Shown piece by piece: positions 27,399-36,151 of a stretch of DNA of 64,000 nt (positions within the stretch are counted from its first letter, which is position 1; each line of letters begins with the position of its first letter). Position numbers and translations under genes: made by a program. Origin of the DNA: an uncultured Flavobacteriales bacterium (GTDB taxonomy: Bacteria; Bacteroidota; Bacteroidia; Flavobacteriales; Flavobacteriaceae); NCBI GenBank assembly GCA_913063255.1, contig CAJXYJ010000003.1, positions 1-64,000 of the forward strand, in the 5' to 3' direction. Under the pieces are notes generated by a model. It was not told where the DNA came from. It saw only the letters and a list, made by a program, of their open reading frames with translations, and did no database searches.

Positions 27399-29954
27399 TT
27401 ATTGCTTAATAATCTGCAATACAATAGTATTATTATCTACAGTTACTCTAACAAAGTAATTCCCAGTTGGAAAAGCTGAAAGATCTATTTGAGTAGTATT
27501 TGTATTTGTGGTTTCAGAATACAAGGATTGCCCTAAGATATTCAATACCTCTACAGAAGAAATAACAGATGCTACTTCTACATTTAAGATATTAGAAGTT
27601 GGGTTTGGATAAGCTATAAAGCTGTTTTCAAAATCATTATCTGTTATCGATAGAGGCTTGTTACAATCATAAACCATTATTTCATCTAGCCCCCAACCTA
27701 CTAATCCATAACAACGATCTGTACCTACCTCGAATCTAAATTGTATTGTTGAGTTGGACACTACTCCAATGGTAGCTAAATCTATAACGCTGGTTCCCCA
27801 ATTTAATATACTAGCAGCACCAGGATTCATTGCTGTAAAACCAGGTTCTCCCGATAACGGATTTTCGCTTGTTGTTAATTCACTATAATTATAGGTGTTT
27901 TCAGTAAAGGAAGAAGACTCAATTAAGTTCCAATCACCTCCGTCTATACTATACTTGATGTTAGCACCATCCCGTCCTTCTTCAAAATAGATGAGGTGGT
28001 TAAATGCCATTTCAAATATAGGATATTGACTATCTGGCATTGTAATAACTGGGCTGGTTAACCTAATAATACCTTCTTGCCCACCAGTCGAACAGTTTGC
28101 ATAATTTCGTGCGGGCCCATAGGCAACATTTCCTTCTCTATTAGCTTCTACAGGGTCATTAAATATTAGCCAACCTCTGGGTATCCAGAGGTCTGGATTT
28201 ACGGGTAACTGTTCAAAAGTCCAATCTCCAAATCCCTCTTCCCAATCTTCAAAAAATATAGGGTTTGATGTTGCTGCTTCACACAATTCATTAATCAAAG
28301 GTTGTAATATAGTCTCATAACATTCTGAAGGTATGTCACCCCTTAATTCTGTTGCCAGTAAAACGTTGGTAAGTTGCGTAAGATCATTAACCGTAATCAT
28401 TTCCCCAGAAGGTCCTTTTGGCGCATCTGTAGATAAACCTTCTAAATTGACACCTATTAAATCTGCACCTGAAGCTTCTATTGCATCGGCAAAGGGTATA
28501 AAACCGCTAGTTTGTGTTAAATATTGGCTCTGTGCTCTCCAAAAAATATGAGCAGCCTTTGTAAAACCAATTCCAGTAATGGTTTGTCCGTTATAATCAC
28601 CCCCGTCCACTAATAATACGTAAGTATGATTAATAACACCAGAGTTGGTGTGGACTCCTCCATTGTCTCCACTTGAACACCTGAATTCGTCATCACTTAC
28701 TTTACCAGGGTCGTCATTACAAGTTGGATCCCATAAATCACGAAGACCTGGACTCCACACAGTATCTTCACCATTCATCCATCGGTCGGAGCTTAAACAT
28801 TCGGTTCTTAGAGATAAATCTTCTCCTTCATCTTCGTAACCATTTATTAAATCTATAGTTTCTCCCCAAATATCTGAATATGCTTCGTTGATGGCTCCAG
28901 ATTGCCATAAATAAAGTAATCCACTCGTATATTCAGTGTAAGCATGCCCCCATTCGTGACCTATAATATCATCTGAAGCTGTTCCTTCACAAAAGTTGAC
29001 CGTTTCGCCATTCCAATTCGCATTTGGACAGTATCCTGGAGCACTTAAATTATTTATTACTCGCATTGGTATATCTGCACCATTATATGAAACATAGCCA
29101 AAAGCATTCTTAAAAAAATTATAGGTATGCCCAGAGACAACGACTTCATTTTGTTGCCAAATGTCGAGTGATCCCGGAAACGCATCACCCTCTTGCCAAA
29201 CAGTATTTGAAGTATCACCTTCGTATATAGTACGATCTATCGCATGGGCGATACCGGTATATTGTTCTACTATGCTACCTTCGTGAGCATCTACAAAAAT
29301 ATACTCCCTAACATCCAATTTATTACCAACTTCAATTTTATATACCAAATGATTTGCTCCACGATATCCTTGGGTGATCCCTTTTTGGAATACATACAAT
29401 GTGTTTTCGTTTACACTTAAAGGCACACCAGAAAAATTGATGTTTTGGTTGTATATGGTTTCAAGTGCAATAAACGAAACCTGAGATGGGCTTAAACTTG
29501 GGATTGGATTTACTTTAATAACTGGATTATAGTTTCCGTTAATGGCGGTGAGCTTTTCATTCGTATTGAAATGAAAAATAAGTTTCCCGTCAAAAACAGG
29601 AACTCCATGATATACCTGAGTTAAAACAACCCGTTTTAAACCATATTGATCTGTTTCAGCTTTTTGAGGAATAAAAGATTCTGTTACCATTTCTAAATTA
29701 TAAATGCCTTTGTAGTTTTCTAAAAAGGTTATTGACTTATCAATAACGGTATTCCCTTGTAGTTCTATAGGATTGGTGTGTGGAAATTTAACAAATTGTG
29801 CAATTCCTGAATTTTTATTTACAGTGATTACGGCTCCGGTTTGTTGGGTTAAAGCATCGATCGATGTTTTAACATTTTGAGCAAATGTCTGAACAAATAA
29901 GCAATTCATGGAAAACAATAAAAAAACTAAAATTAATAAAGTTGAATTTTTCAT
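27399..29954 (-). CDS. Secreted M4 (thermolysin-like) metallopeptidase with T9SS tail
   Basis: This 851-residue protein has a signal peptide (1-25, ending QTFAQN). The N-terminal pro-region is of FTP/PepSY type (about 30-230). The M4 catalytic domain has the zinc-binding GHEWGHAYTEY (HExxH) and the third ligand in NEAYSDIWGE, plus GGVHTNSGVINH containing the catalytic His. A beta-rich module (about 575-770, SFGDWTFEQLP-like region) is followed by a T9SS type A sorting domain (YPNPTSNILNV ... FVRVTVDNNTIVLQIIKQ). It is a secreted endopeptidase made as a zymogen. Its sorting domain is notably close to that of the subtilase at 43008-45476. Confidence 0.93.
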   Translation of the reverse strand: MKNSTLLILVFLLFSMNCLFVQTFAQNVKTSIDALTQQTGAVITVNKNSGIAQFVKFPHTNPIELQGNTVIDKSITFLENYKGIYNLEMVTESFIPQKAETDQYGLKRVVLTQVYHGVPVFDGKLIFHFNTNEKLTAINGNYNPVIKVNPIPSLSPSQVSFIALETIYNQNINFSGVPLSVNENTLYVFQKGITQGYRGANHLVYKIEVGNKLDVREYIFVDAHEGSIVEQYTGIAHAIDRTIYEGDTSNTVWQEGDAFPGSLDIWQQNEVVVSGHTYNFFKNAFGYVSYNGADIPMRVINNLSAPGYCPNANWNGETVNFCEGTASDDIIGHEWGHAYTEYTSGLLYLWQSGAINEAYSDIWGETIDLINGYEDEGEDLSLRTECLSSDRWMNGEDTVWSPGLRDLWDPTCNDDPGKVSDDEFRCSSGDNGGVHTNSGVINHTYVLLVDGGDYNGQTITGIGFTKAAHIFWRAQSQYLTQTSGFIPFADAIEASGADLIGVNLEGLSTDAPKGPSGEMITVNDLTQLTNVLLATELRGDIPSECYETILQPLINELCEAATSNPIFFEDWEEGFGDWTFEQLPVNPDLWIPRGWLIFNDPVEANREGNVAYGPARNYANCSTGGQEGIIRLTSPVITMPDSQYPIFEMAFNHLIYFEEGRDGANIKYSIDGGDWNLIESSSFTENTYNYSELTTSENPLSGEPGFTAMNPGAASILNWGTSVIDLATIGVVSNSTIQFRFEVGTDRCYGLVGWGLDEIMVYDCNKPLSITDNDFENSFIAYPNPTSNILNVEVASVISSVEVLNILGQSLYSETTNTNTTQIDLSAFPTGNYFVRVTVDNNTIVLQIIKQ

Positions 29955-30063
29955 AATTAAGGTGTTTTAAATAATTAACAATAATTGAGACATGATGTCT
30001 TCGTTATTAAAAGTTTAATGATTAATATATAAATAGTAGAAATTCAGATGTTTTAAATAATGA

Positions 30064-30720
30064 TTAATCAATTCTATCATTATCCACTACCACAAATCCG
30101 GGTTTATGTACCTCGTCATACCCCTGAGAAGACCAGATACGGTGGTTTGGCGGGTATACGTTACATAAAGACATGGAACGAGGTGATGCAAAGATCCTCA
30201 TCGAAGAAATTTTGTCGATACCACTAAGTCCTTCATTGGCATTATCAATTACTTTAAAGTAAAATCTCCAGAATATTCCAAAAGGTGGTGGATCACCTGT
30301 TACTTCAACAACCTGTGTAATAAGCCCTCCGTACATGGCTACATTATCTATAACGGTTACACATTCTGTTTCCATAATAAAATGAAAGCTATAACTGGGT
30401 GTGGTCATTTGTATTTCAGCACTACCTCTGCTTCCATTTGCATCCCTAGTTCCATTCCAAGTGATCAATAAAGGATTTCTATTAGGTGGATTATAAAGCC
30501 CGTTGGTGAATCCATACCCTCTAGGATCTGTTGTATTAGAATAAGGATTGTTGTCTTTTACATCTATTTCCATGGTTTCCCAGATACTTTTTCCTTGATA
30601 TTGTTTAGATACATAAACAATATCATTGGTTTGTTCTTCAAATTGTTCTACAGATTCTTCTTTACTACATGAAGTAAGTAAAATAAATCCTAGTGCGAAT
30701 AATAATGTTAAATTTTTCAT
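30064..30720 (-). CDS. Unrecognised lipoprotein (218 aa)
   Basis: A lipoprotein signal (LLTSCSKEE, lipid-accepting Cys18) is followed by Glu-rich residues. The mature part is beta-rich and aromatic (IQMTTPSYSFHFIMETE; PPPFGIFWRFYFKVID). No known domain was recognised. The Asn/Gly/Pro-rich segment around residues 65-100 (GFTNGLYNPPNRNP) is polar. It sits alone, with 109 bases to the M4 protease downstream on the same strand. They might be co-transcribed, and it could be an accessory surface protein of the protease. That is speculative. Confidence 0.65.
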   Translation of the reverse strand: MKNLTLLFALGFILLTSCSKEESVEQFEEQTNDIVYVSKQYQGKSIWETMEIDVKDNNPYSNTTDPRGYGFTNGLYNPPNRNPLLITWNGTRDANGSRGSAEIQMTTPSYSFHFIMETECVTVIDNVAMYGGLITQVVEVTGDPPPFGIFWRFYFKVIDNANEGLSGIDKISSMRIFASPRSMSLCNVYPPNHRIWSSQGYDEVHKPGFVVVDNDRID

Positions 30721-31079
30721 GATAAGGTGTTTAAATAGTTAACAATTCTAAAAGACACGATGTCTTCGATTTCTATTGTAAACATAGCAAACACCCCATA
30801 TTAGTCATTGTATTAAAATTTCAATTCATGGTATTTTTTGAGCATTTCATTGTAATATTATTCCATTGAGAAGAATTGAATGCCAAATCATTATTGGCCG
30901 GCTTAAAAGATGAAGAATTTATGACTAAAAATAGATCTAAAAAAAGCTAGGATACGATATGCAATAATCAGAATATAAAAAATAGTTATACCAATGAGAA
31001 AAAACCTGAAAGATTAGGTATAGAAAACCAAATGGTTTAAAGTAGTTTGGGTTAGTGAAAAGAGATGTAAACTATTTGT
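30721..31079. other. 359-base gap, no gene seen
   Basis: A short plus-strand open stretch (about 30886-30950) has no convincing start, and no terminator, repeat or promoter was recognised. Confidence 0.5.
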
Positions 31080-33233
31080 TTACTCCCCAGTAACAGGTAA
31101 ATAATTTTTTCTTAAAAAGGCTTTAAAGCGATCTTCATTGCGATAAGGATCAAATTCTTTTTCGTTAATAGCTAATATTATAAAACGGACCCCTCCTATA
31201 TTTTCCAAATTATAATACATGGAGTCTCGATCTCCTAAAATGGCATGAATTCGGGCTTTTGTAGGATAAAATTCACCTTGATTTTGCGTTCCCCAAGGGT
31301 GCCTTTTATTCATGCTATCCACCTTTTTTCTGTCATCAAGTTGCGCATAGGTGATTGTCTTTTCTAAATACTGATTTGTAAAGAGACTGTCCTTTAATAC
31401 TTCATGCGCTTTTTGATACTCTTCTTTATGGTAGTAAAAATGCCATAATTGGTTTAATTGTGACCTTTCATTAACGTTCGATCTAAAATTTTCAGATTGC
31501 ATTAATTTTTTACCCTCCTTGTAACTTTTACCTTCTACTAATCTAGAAATATAGGTACTTAGAAATAAAGTATTTAATGAATCTATTTCAAAGGATTTTT
31601 TGAAATAAGTAATAGCAGTAGTGTCATCATTTAAAATATTATCATATACTATTCCTAGAATATAGAATAACAAAGCATTTTTTGGTTCCTTTTTAATTTC
31701 CGTTTTTAATAAAGGAATCAAGCTAGTCCAATCCTTATTTTTAAGGGCAATTATAATATATTTATAATAAGTATTAATTTCATTATTTTGCAAATATGCT
31801 GTCTTTTTATGGTGTTCTTCCGCTTCTTTTAGTTTGTTATTAATGGTTAATGATACTAGTAAATTACGGCTTGTAACACTGGATAACGGATCTAACTGAA
31901 AGGCAATCCTATATTGTTCCAAAGATTTTTTGAAATCGGGATTTGGCTTGTAACGAAAATAAACTCCCAAGTTTATTCTGGATTGGGCAATATTCGGATT
32001 AATAGAAATGGTCTTTTGATAATATTCTCTAGCTTTATCCCAGTCTACATAACATAAAAGATCTCCTTTCACCATCCATGCTTTGAAATTATTAGAATCG
32101 ATCTGCAAGGCCTTATTTGCATAATATGCCGCTTTATCTCTAGCCTCAAAAGGATCAATTGTAAAAACATGATATGCTGACAATAAAATATAAGAAAAAG
32201 CTATTTCTGCGTAAGCCTCATCGAAAGTAGAATCTAAGGCGATGGCTTGTTTGTTGATTTCAATATTTAATTTTAGATCTTTTAATCTTCTGCTGCCATT
32301 GACCAAACGCCCTTTTAAGTGCAGGCTATAGGCTTCCATATTCTCAGTTGGATACTTCTCAAGGGCAACTACTTCCTGAGGGTTTAAGGTAATCTTCAGT
32401 TGTTTCATTACTTCTTGGGCCACATTATTTTGAATGGTAATTACATTATCGAAATTTTCATTGTACTCTTTAGACCATACATGCTCATCATTGGAGTCTA
32501 TTAACTGTGCAATGATCTTGATCTTATCCTCAAATAAGGTAACGCTCCCTTCTAGAATATAAGAAACCCCCAGTTCTTTTGCAATTTCAGGAATTTGCTT
32601 GTCGGTATCTCGATAGGTGGAAGAAGAAGTAAAAGATATTACAGATAAATCCTTCATTTGTGATAAGGAGTGTATTATATTATCGGAAACCCCATCAGAA
32701 AACCACTGTGTATCATCTGGACTCAAATCCTTAAAAGGTAGCACTGCAATTGAATTTGATAGTTTGGTGTCTTTGGAGAACATTTTGTCGTTTAGAAAAT
32801 AACCGATCACAACAACCAACACTAAGGATAAAATATAAAGTGCCTTTTTTTCGGTGAAATTAGTTTTTGGCTGTTTTGCAGTTTTTTTAGCGGCCAATTC
32901 ACTCAATGTAAAACTTTGAGTTTTATATTCACCAGGCGTTATACCATAATATTTAACGAATTTTTTGTTAAAATAGGAAGGACTACCAAACCCCACTTGA
33001 TAGGAGATCTCAGCTATAGTAAGATCGGTATTTTTGATCAATTTGGCGGCTTTTTCCAGTCTTAGTTCTCTAATATACTGGTTGACCGATTTGCCTGTAA
33101 TGGATTTTACTTTCCGCAAGGTTTGAGAATAACTTAAACCTAAATTAGAAGCGAGTTTACGTACTCCGAATTTTTCATCGGATATATTGCTCATAACAAT
33201 GGCACGTACCTGATCTATAAACTTTTGACTCAT
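31080..33233 (-). CDS. AraC-type HTH regulator with TolB-like and TPR domains, paralogue 2
   Basis: This 717-residue protein has the same order as 20214-22373: AraC HTH (about 10-110, GFGSPSYFNKKFVKYYGITPGEY), one membrane helix (about 130-146), a TolB/FlgO-like domain starting SIAVLPFKDL, and TPR repeats to the end. The C-termini also match (DPYRNEDRFKAFLRKNYLP against DPYRNEPKFKAFLKKYYLP). Homology continues about 35 bases upstream of the start codon, so a DNA segment rather than only the gene was duplicated. comM remnant C lies about 90 bases upstream. Confidence 0.85.
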   Translation of the reverse strand: MSQKFIDQVRAIVMSNISDEKFGVRKLASNLGLSYSQTLRKVKSITGKSVNQYIRELRLEKAAKLIKNTDLTIAEISYQVGFGSPSYFNKKFVKYYGITPGEYKTQSFTLSELAAKKTAKQPKTNFTEKKALYILSLVLVVVIGYFLNDKMFSKDTKLSNSIAVLPFKDLSPDDTQWFSDGVSDNIIHSLSQMKDLSVISFTSSSTYRDTDKQIPEIAKELGVSYILEGSVTLFEDKIKIIAQLIDSNDEHVWSKEYNENFDNVITIQNNVAQEVMKQLKITLNPQEVVALEKYPTENMEAYSLHLKGRLVNGSRRLKDLKLNIEINKQAIALDSTFDEAYAEIAFSYILLSAYHVFTIDPFEARDKAAYYANKALQIDSNNFKAWMVKGDLLCYVDWDKAREYYQKTISINPNIAQSRINLGVYFRYKPNPDFKKSLEQYRIAFQLDPLSSVTSRNLLVSLTINNKLKEAEEHHKKTAYLQNNEINTYYKYIIIALKNKDWTSLIPLLKTEIKKEPKNALLFYILGIVYDNILNDDTTAITYFKKSFEIDSLNTLFLSTYISRLVEGKSYKEGKKLMQSENFRSNVNERSQLNQLWHFYYHKEEYQKAHEVLKDSLFTNQYLEKTITYAQLDDRKKVDSMNKRHPWGTQNQGEFYPTKARIHAILGDRDSMYYNLENIGGVRFIILAINEKEFDPYRNEDRFKAFLRKNYLPVTGE

Positions 33234-33325
33234 AAGAATTAAAAATTTAACTCCTCTAAGTTAGGGTTTTTATAATAAAGACAATTAAGCCGTATTTTTA
33301 TGTTATCATAGAATAGATTACTCTA

Positions 33326-33354
33326 GCCAACCATCCCGATCCAAACTTCGATAC
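33326..33354 (-). pseudogene. comM 3' remnant C (shortest, identical)
   Basis: A 28-base stretch, encoding RSLDRDGW on the minus strand, is identical to the end of intact comM (33441-33469). The match ends sharply at both sides. The copy is separated from the intact 3' end by about 80 bases that contain a nested palindrome. Confidence 0.75.
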
Positions 33355-33418
33355 AATTCCGAAAAAAACAGGAAGCACTCAGTGCCCTGAGTTCCTGACG
33401 CAGGAAGGAGTATCGAAG
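33346..33418. repeat. Nested palindromic element next to comM
   Basis: The outer arms are CTTCGATAC (33346-33354) and GTATCGAAG (33410-33418). Inside lie CAGGAA/TTCCTG arms with CTCAG/CTGAG nested within them. The overall design is a long imperfect hairpin typical of a REP-like mobile repeat. Confidence 0.6.
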
Positions 33419-33431
33419 GGTACGCAAAAGA

Positions 33432-34131
33432 CTACCCCAACCAACCATCCCGATCCAAACTTCGATACTGTATGGCTTCTGAAATATGATTGCCAGTAAT
33501 ATTTTCTGAAGCTTCTAAATCGGCAATCGTGCGTGATACTTTTAAAATGCGATCGTATGCTCTGGCTGAAAGATTTAATCGTTCCATAGCCGTTTTTAAA
33601 AGTTGCAAAGATGCAGCATCCAACTTACAAAAGGCTCGAATTTGCTTTACGCCCATTTGAGCATTATAATGAACTGTTTCTGAATCTGAAAATCGTCCCG
33701 ATTGCAATTTTCTGGCTTTGGTGACCCGTTCTCTAATAACAGTACTTAGCTCTCCCCTACGCTCGTCACTTAACTTCTCAAAAGGAACTGGAGTGACTTC
33801 TATATGAATGTCAATACGATCTAATAAAGGCCCTGAAACTTTTCCTAAATACCGTTGCATTTCTTGAGGTGATGAGGTCATTGGCGAATCGGGATCGTTA
33901 AAATAACCACTGGGGCTGGGGTTCATACTTGCAACCAACATAAAACTGGAAGGATAGGTCACTGTAAATTTTGCTCTAGATATAGTAACCTCTCTATCTT
34001 CTAAGGGTTGCCGCATTACTTCGAGTACTCCTCTTTTAAACTCTGGTAATTCGTCTAAAAACAAAACACCATTATGAGATAAGGAAATCTCTCCGGGTTG
34101 TGGATAAGCACCGCCTCCCACAAGTGCTACG
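33432..34131 (-). pseudogene. comM: ComM/YifB helicase, C-terminal half (gene split by insertion)
   Basis: This is the C-terminal 230 residues of the Mg-chelatase-like AAA+ protein ComM. It contains Walker B (GVLFLDELPEF), the sensor region (FMLVASMNPSPSGYF) and the Mg_chelatase_C domain (about the last 95 residues). The longest translatable frame from a GTG begins at 34121, inside the native LVGGGAYPQPGE. Two more native codons precede it before the break. The Walker A motif is in the other half, 6.8 kb away, so the protein is almost certainly inactive. Rejoining both halves gives about 513 residues, the normal family length. Confidence 0.95.
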
Positions 34132-34153
34132 TCTGTGACTATTGATAATGTGT
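34110..34153. other. Left attachment junction of the comM element
   Basis: comM sequence runs up to about 34133 and element sequence follows. The proposed crossover dinucleotide TC is at 34132-34133. The element arm ATAATGTGT (34145-34153) starts 11 bases beyond it and is the reverse complement of the arm at the right end. Confidence 0.65.
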
Positions 34154-34281
34154 CCTACATTAAATATTGATTGATGTGATTTTATTAAAACATAAATAAT
34201 ATTTTACTATTTATAATGATTATAAATTATAAGTATTGATTGTCAGTCACTTACAGGTGTCACAATTAATAACAAAAAGAT

Positions 34282-34329
34282 AGGGTAACTCGTTTTAATT
34301 ACAGTTGAATGTGTTACTGCAATTACCCT
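34282..34329. repeat. Inverted repeat upstream of the Rep-like gene
   Basis: Arms AGGGTAA (34282-34288) and TTACCCT (34323-34329) surround a 34-base loop that itself holds a GTAAC/GTTAC pair. It lies 30 bases before an HUH-like gene, where a replication origin or an operator could be placed. That role is inference. Confidence 0.3.
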
Positions 34330-34359
34330 TGGTGTATCTAATAATTAACAATAGAAAAT

Positions 34360-34734
34360 ATGAACAAAATAGGAATTGAATACGGCAAATGGTTAGGTCA
34401 AATGGATTGGAATTATTTAGCAACCATAAGACCTCATTACTCAATATCACCAATAGCAAGTGACAGAATGATGAGAAGTTTAATTAAATACCAAAATATT
34501 GATAGGATATTCTATGCATTAGAAAAAGATAGGAATTGCAATATGAACCACGTTCACTTGATGCTTAAAACAAACAATGATTTAGATGGGGATAACCTTG
34601 CTAAACAGTTACACCTTAATCCTAAAGCAGTAGGATATTTCGATGAGGTTAATTCTCCTGAAGCAATAAGTTTCTATTGTACAAAGAACATAACTAAATC
34701 ACATTCACATTATGACCTACTAACAAGCTATTAA
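34360..34734 (+). CDS. Small HUH/Rep-like protein
   Basis: This 124-residue protein carries three short motifs in the order found in HUH endonucleases of the Rep type: WNYLATIRPH (motif 1-like), NHVHLMLK (His-hydrophobic-His, residues about 65-72) preceded by FYALEKDRN, and FYCTKNITK (Tyr-x-x-Lys). Typical Rep proteins are longer, so this may be a minimal or divergent version. If correct, it would nick DNA to start rolling-circle replication or transfer of the element. It is the first gene of the element. Sequence motifs are suggestive, not conclusive. Confidence 0.5.
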   Translation: MNKIGIEYGKWLGQMDWNYLATIRPHYSISPIASDRMMRSLIKYQNIDRIFYALEKDRNCNMNHVHLMLKTNNDLDGDNLAKQLHLNPKAVGYFDEVNSPEAISFYCTKNITKSHSHYDLLTSY

Positions 34735-34785
34735 TTTAATTATATAACCCAATGAAAACCGAATAACAAACGAAATTAAAACGAT

Positions 34786-35088
34786 ATGGCACGATTTGAA
34801 AAAGGAAATAGCAAAGGTGGTAGAACTAAAGGTAGTAAGAATAAAAACACGCAAGCAATACGAGATGCTTATCAGTTACTTATTGAAGAAGCATTGCCAA
34901 AGCTAAAAGAAGATTTAAACTCGTTAGACCCAAAAGAACGGTTAAGAATGATAATAGATTTGAGTGGTTATGTTATACCAAAACTGAAAGCTATAGAAAG
35001 CACGTTTGCTGGAAAAGAAGACATAACTATTGACTTTAACGACGGCAAAGAAGTTATAAATATATTACCAGTAGAATGGGTAGAATAA
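34786..35088 (+). CDS. AT-hook-like small DNA-binding protein, copy 1
   Basis: This 100-residue protein has a basic Gly-rich N-terminus (FEKGNSKGGRTKGSKNKNT) resembling AT-hooks and the start of DUF5681-type proteins. It is followed by amphipathic helices (AYQLLIEEALPKLKEDLNSL; RMIIDLSGYVIPKLK) and a short beta tail. It is paralogous to the next gene (FEKGNS.GGRTKG..., LKxxExTxxGK). Such proteins occur in phages and mobile elements, sometimes near small terminase genes. A role in DNA binding is inferred. Confidence 0.6.
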   Translation: MARFEKGNSKGGRTKGSKNKNTQAIRDAYQLLIEEALPKLKEDLNSLDPKERLRMIIDLSGYVIPKLKAIESTFAGKEDITIDFNDGKEVINILPVEWVE

Positions 35089-35117
35089 TACGTTTAACAA
35101 ACACGAATTAAACAGAA

Positions 35118-35435
35118 ATGGGATTTGAAAAAGGAAATTCATTAGGAGGTAGAACCAAAGGGGCTAATGACAAAACTAATATTGAAGTACGCAAATTATT
35201 TACTTTGATATTAGAAGCTAATGTCGACCAGATACAAGAAGATTTAGAAATGATAAAGAAACCTGAAACGAGAATTAAACTATTGCTTGACTTAGCTAAA
35301 TTTTGCCTTCCTACTCTTAAATCGGTAGAAGCTACGTATGAGGGTAAAGATGTTAATATTATAAATTTAGGTAATGGTGTAAACCCTGAAATAACACCCG
35401 TATCAATAAACTTCACACATAGAGCAGATGAGTAA
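35118..35435 (+). CDS. AT-hook-like small DNA-binding protein, copy 2
   Basis: This 105-residue paralogue of the preceding gene shares FEKGNS, GGRTKG and the spacing of the helical part (LLLDLAKFCLPTLKSVEATYEGKD). The C-termini differ. The gene starts 29 bases after copy 1 ends, and its last 8 bases overlap the next gene, so the three look co-transcribed. The tandem copies have diverged widely, so the duplication is old or the two were acquired as a pair. Confidence 0.6.
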   Translation: MGFEKGNSLGGRTKGANDKTNIEVRKLFTLILEANVDQIQEDLEMIKKPETRIKLLLDLAKFCLPTLKSVEATYEGKDVNIINLGNGVNPEITPVSINFTHRADE

Positions 35436-35706
35436 AGAAATAAAAAATATTGAAGATCTATATAAATTTATTTTAGATAATGATTTAACTCCTGACGAAA
35501 CAAGAGAATTATTACAAACCACGCTAAGAATATGGATAAGTGGTGAGTATGAAAAAGAAACCTTAGTGGATATGTTAAGAGCGTTTTTAAATAAATATCC
35601 TGTAAGAGATGAAACCAGACCTTTGTTTTTAGATGTAGATATTGATAAGGTTAAATTAACAGACTTTGGATATAAATCACTAATTAAAAAAGAAGTTAAA
35701 TCTTAA
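35428..35706 (+). CDS. Unrecognised 92-aa element protein
   Basis: This is a small acidic soluble protein with helix-rich segments (YKFILDNDLTPDETRELLQTT; TLVDMLRAFLNKY) and no signal peptide. Its ATG overlaps the end of the preceding gene by 8 bases, consistent with translational coupling in the element's early operon. I do not recognise a family. The N-terminal part could fold as a helical bundle. Nothing indicates catalysis. Confidence 0.55.
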   Translation: MSKEIKNIEDLYKFILDNDLTPDETRELLQTTLRIWISGEYEKETLVDMLRAFLNKYPVRDETRPLFLDVDIDKVKLTDFGYKSLIKKEVKS

Positions 35707-35716
35707 TATTTATAAT

Positions 35717-35824
35717 ATGAAGAGATTAAATACTACAGATAAAATAATGCTTATTATGTTTATACTTGGAATAGTATTTTACATAATTATATATACTTTG
35801 GAAACACTCTTTTTTAAAAATTAG
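35717..35824 (+). CDS. 35-aa single-helix membrane microprotein
   Basis: An ATG at 35717 gives 35 residues: a polar start (MKRLNTTDK), one hydrophobic stretch (about residues 10-27, IMLIMFILGIVFYIII) and a short tail. It starts 10 bases after the previous gene. It could be a genuine microprotein, for example a holin-like or regulatory peptide, or chance coding in A+T-rich DNA. Confidence 0.4.
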   Translation: MKRLNTTDKIMLIMFILGIVFYIIIYTLETLFFKN

Positions 35825-36151
35825 GGTTTTTCTTATTGAAACTTAGGGTTTTCCCTTTTTAATTTATGAATAGTAATAATACCTTAGTAAAATATTTAAT
35901 CGATTTGGAGATTTCGATTTATAATATTTCTAACTACCCAATTAACAAGAAAGTCATTATTAATTTAATGGCTTTTTTTTGAGTTTTCCGTAAATTATAA
36001 TTGATAAGTGTATTTAATTTTGACCTGACATTTATCATATTGAAACAGAAACAATTAAACTAATTTTAACACCCCTTGACATTACCTGTCATATTATAAA
36101 ACTAAAGCATCTCTTAATTTTGCATTATTAATTAATTTAAAACCAAAGATT
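35825..36151. other. 327-base gap with a palindromic operator-like site
   Basis: No gene was seen. The stretch is very A+T-rich. It contains the palindrome at 36077-36091, a related half-site at 36026-36030 and a -7 like box TAATTTTG at 36115-36122 ahead of the next small gene. Confidence 0.45.
36077..36091. promoter_or_regulatory. Palindrome TGACA-N5-TGTCA
   Basis: Perfect 5-base arms are separated by 5 bases, 24 bases upstream of a -7 like box (36115-36122). A second TGACA with similar flanks lies at 36026-36030. This is a plausible operator for a dimeric regulator controlling the 36152 gene. Confidence 0.35.

Noticed and set aside
30886-30950. Short plus-strand open stretch ending KNRSKKS
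   Set aside because: It is too short, lacks a start with upstream signals, and is preceded closely by stops.
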